From NCBI RefSeq assembly GCF_036567765.1, contig NZ_DATCTU010000032.1, positions 140,657-204,656 on the forward strand: a DNA stretch of 64,000 bases. The letters are read 5' to 3'. The translations under genes and the position numbers were made by a program. Position 1 is the first letter of the stretch. Each line of letters begins with the position of its first letter. The notes below the pieces were generated by a model. That model searched no databases. It was not told the DNA's origin and saw only the letters and a list, made by a program, of their open reading frames with translations. Shown here in pieces: positions 62,501 to 64,000 of the stretch. The DNA comes from Pseudobacteroides sp. GTDB lineage: Bacteria > Bacillota > Clostridia > Acetivibrionales > DSM-2933.

Positions 62501-64000
62501 ACCCTGACTGAATTGATAAAAGATACTGAGTCGCCCACTATTCCGGAAAAACTTGGAGCAGAGTCAACAACAGTTACAACAGTTGCACTTGTTTGGGAAC
62601 CTTCAAGTGATAATGCAAGGGTTAGAGGATATGAGATTTACCGGGATGATATAAAGGTTGGAAGTAGTGAACTGCCCAAATACACAGACTCAAAACTTCA
62701 GCCTAGTACCAATTACAAGTATAGGATACTGGCATATGATGCTGAGGGTAACAAATCAGGATACAGTGCAGAAATTGCAGCTGTCACAAAAGATGATAAC
62801 GAGCCTCCATCAGTACCTCAAAACCTAAAGATCAAGTCCAGGACCGAAAATACAGTGACGCTTGCCTGGGACCCATCTACCGACAATGTTGAGGTCAAAG
62901 GTTATGAAGTGTTTTGTGATGATAAGAAGGTAGGCACAAGTATAAAAGCAGATTATACTGATGCAAAGAGTGCTTCCGGATTATACACATATTATATTAA
63001 GGCTTTTGACGCAAAAGGCAACTATTCATCTGTAAGTGAATCAGTTTATTTTGACAATATTGCTCCAACACAGCCCCAGGATCTTACAGTTGATACAGTT
63101 ACACTTACCAGTGCCAGGTTAAGCTGGTCCAAGTCAACAGATAATATTGACGTAAAAGGTTATGAGGTTTACAGGGATGGAACAAAAATAATCGAAACAG
63201 AATCTGCCGATTATACAGATACAGGATTAAAGCCGGGAACTACATACACATATACAATTAAGGCCTTTGATGCGGCAGGTAACAAATCACTTTCCAGCAG
63301 CCAGAAGTCAGCAGCTACCAAAGTGGATAGTGAATCACCTTCGGTACCTGAAGGCTTGACTGCTTCCTCTGTAAATAGCACATCTATAAACCTTACATGG
63401 ACTCCATCTAAAGATAATGTTGAAGTAACCGGTTATGAAATATACAGAAACGGAATAAAAGTCGGAAGTCCAAAAACATCAAGCTTTACCGATGCAGGAT
63501 TGGTACCAAATACTGTTTATGAGTATACGGTTAAGGCCTATGACTATTCAGGAAACTTCTCATTAATTAGTGAACCGTATAAAGTAACAAGTGCAATAAA
63601 TATTAGCTCTAACCTGACATTAAGTGAAGATAAAACTTACGGAACCATCTATTTGTCAGGTGGGACCATAGACCTAAACGGCTACAAACTGACTGTAAAC
63701 GGCTCCCTCATACAGACAGGCGGTACGGTGAATGTTAATGGAGGCCTGCTTACAATTGATAAGGACTACAGGATTGAAAACAACGGAGGTTATGTTTGGG
63801 CAGTTTTAAATATGACAAATGTGTATGACTATGTGAAGGTCGGAGGAACATTTAGTACATATTCATATAATAACCATACTGAAAACTTAACAGCAGGTAT
63901 CATGGAAGTAAAGGGAGATTTTATACAGAGATCATACAGTTATTCAGACTATAGATATAACTTTAGTGCGAGAGGAACACATAAAGTTATATTAAGCGGA
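59600..64000 (+). CDS. Giant repetitive surface protein with fibronectin III domains (partial)
   Basis: At least 1467 codons, open to the window edge. It has a signal peptide (about 1-28; FTAYFLSIILVFGQISDLYS), a long Thr/Pro linker (about 65-170), then tandem beta-rich modules with GSLDVAGDYKLQNGNYNCW, ADYVKVGGSFATYSSYND and LEIKGDFTQKNTNYS. Four modules run to about residue 950; three to four fibronectin type III domains follow (about 980-1333; WDPSTDNVEVKGYEVF), and a fifth diverged module is cut by the window edge. No catalytic motif was seen. The architecture suits a cell-surface adhesin or scaffold of plant-cell-wall-degrading Clostridia. The middle modules are almost identical in DNA. 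Confidence 0.85.
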   Translation, partial: MRKNIKRFTAYFLSIILVFGQISDLYSTPLVVSYDQKGVLADSPSSINSDKEAVNEVVYDSVTPSVAVTPTYINNTPTAISNNTPTTAPSTTLTTIPTIVPTNTPTSMPTNSPVDTPTNLPANTPTSIPTIVPTNLPTNTPQITSITTPTETSTSSPTNSLTVTPTPLPQTNINSDIKLEEDKVYGNLSISGGTLDLNGHKLTVLGSIAQTGGTMLINGGSLDVAGDYKLQNGNYNCWAVLKMNNEADYVKVEGSFATYSSYNDSGYFTAGTLEIKGDFTQKNTNYSSNFNASGTHKTILSGSGVQKISFENPGNSTFNVLDMNTASKVSFVTPVAARRLDGLHKAEYSPLFSLVNTTVKVDKDMTINSGLILSNSSIDFGGVTLIIKGDLALNGGTIDVSGGKLDINGNLNISGGTLDLKGRKATVSGNVSQTGGTMLINGGSLDVAGDYKLQNGNYNCWAVLKMNNEADYVKVGGSFATYSSYNDSGYFTAETLEIKGDFTQKNTNYSNNFVASGTHKTIFSGSGAQKISLENPGNSTFNELDMETASKIVFSSVVAARKLKGLHKAEGAPISLINTIIAVDKDIAVNSGVLLSNSSIDIAGKIVSIKGDLTLQTGSVDIHGGKLEVAGSVLQTGGTININGGSLDVAGDYKLQNGNYNCWAVLKMNNEADYVKVGGSFTTYSSYNDSGYFTAGTLEIKGDFTQKNTNYSNNFVASGTHKTIFSGSGAQKISFENPGNSTFNELDMETASEIVFSTVVAARKLKGLYKAEGAPISLVNTTVVVDKNMAVNSGVFLSNSSIDLAGKTVGIKGDLTLQTGTVDIHGGKLEVAGSVLQTGGTMLINGGSLDVAGDYKLQNGNYNCWAVLKMNNESDYVKVGGNFATYSSNNDIGYFTAGTLEIKGDFTQRNTNYSNNFVASGTHKTILSGSGVQNISFENPGNSKFNQLILSKYFDSGYVFNSTQVWKTLTELIKDTESPTIPEKLGAESTTVTTVALVWEPSSDNARVRGYEIYRDDIKVGSSELPKYTDSKLQPSTNYKYRILAYDAEGNKSGYSAEIAAVTKDDNEPPSVPQNLKIKSRTENTVTLAWDPSTDNVEVKGYEVFCDDKKVGTSIKADYTDAKSASGLYTYYIKAFDAKGNYSSVSESVYFDNIAPTQPQDLTVDTVTLTSARLSWSKSTDNIDVKGYEVYRDGTKIIETESADYTDTGLKPGTTYTYTIKAFDAAGNKSLSSSQKSAATKVDSESPSVPEGLTASSVNSTSINLTWTPSKDNVEVTGYEIYRNGIKVGSPKTSSFTDAGLVPNTVYEYTVKAYDYSGNFSLISEPYKVTSAINISSNLTLSEDKTYGTIYLSGGTIDLNGYKLTVNGSLIQTGGTVNVNGGLLTIDKDYRIENNGGYVWAVLNMTNVYDYVKVGGTFSTYSYNNHTENLTAGIMEVKGDFIQRSYSYSDYRYNFSARGTHKVILSG
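60229..62450 (+). repeat. Tandem coding repeats in the surface protein gene
   Basis: Four tandem units begin with ACAGGCGGAAC-type sequence near 60229, 60898, 61504 and 62110; the fourth is shorter and leads into the fibronectin domains. Period about 670, 606 and 606 bases. Units 2 and 3 are nearly identical over long stretches (for example around GAAGCGGACTACGTAAAGG), which indicates recent duplication or gene conversion. A fifth, diverged unit starts near 63710. Confidence 0.85.

Overview
The window reads as a low-GC Clostridia chromosome. Three things point to the anaerobic, cellulose-degrading Acetivibrio / Ruminiclostridium / Pseudobacteroides group, which is an inference: a dockerin-bearing secreted protein, Pro/Thr-linked modular surface proteins with copper-amine-oxidase-like and fibronectin III domains, and T-box and glmS-ribozyme control. 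No transposase, integrase, phage gene or CRISPR array was seen.

Layout. 0-4 kb: a flavodoxin with a Fur-like box inside its promoter, a guanidinium-type SMR exporter, and a secreted protein with a dockerin followed by a chagasin-like inhibitor domain. 3.6-12.3 kb: a two-gene sulfite/nitrite reductase operon, a GGDEF/HD-GYP c-di-GMP protein, DNA polymerase IV and a beta-helix surface protein. 12.3-27.2 kb: an AT-rich accessory island of small, mostly + strand genes (hotdog thioesterase, VanZ, methyltransferase, cREC receiver, ADP-ribosylglycohydrolase, DUF6896, HEAT, zinc ribbons). They are interleaved with at least a dozen gene fragments and frameshifted genes, including two promoterless minus-strand membrane-protein remnants. 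It resembles a decaying array of orphan immunity or stress cassettes.

27.3-37.5 kb: a long minus-strand block carries cdaA-cdaR-COG2509-glmM-(glmS ribozyme)-glmS, which couples c-di-AMP signalling to cell-wall precursor supply. Upstream of it lies the three-gene AmmeMemoRadiSam system (amrB, amrA, amrS) with a tiny membrane ORF in front. 37.7-41.2 kb: a LysE exporter, then an encapsulin shell gene of the family 2B type (with a cyclic-nucleotide-binding-like insert) overlapping a SufS-type cysteine desulfurase with an N-terminal extension: a probable sulfur nanocompartment. 41.3-52.7 kb: metallophosphoesterase, pgi, pheST behind a T-box, a HAD phosphatase/glycerol-1-phosphate dehydrogenase pair, and argGH with a Lys/Ser-rich tail on ArgG.

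52.8-58 kb: ruvC-ruvA-ruvB-queH on the + strand and a large AMIN/amidase_3 cell-wall hydrolase. 58.4-64 kb: one unknown gene, tRNA-Arg and tRNA-Gly under a consensus promoter, and the start of a very large repetitive surface protein that runs off the window. The strongest candidate for an under-described system is the encapsulin/desulfurase pair. The AmmeMemoRadiSam cluster and the fragment-rich island follow. Function calls come from motif recognition by eye; no search was run.
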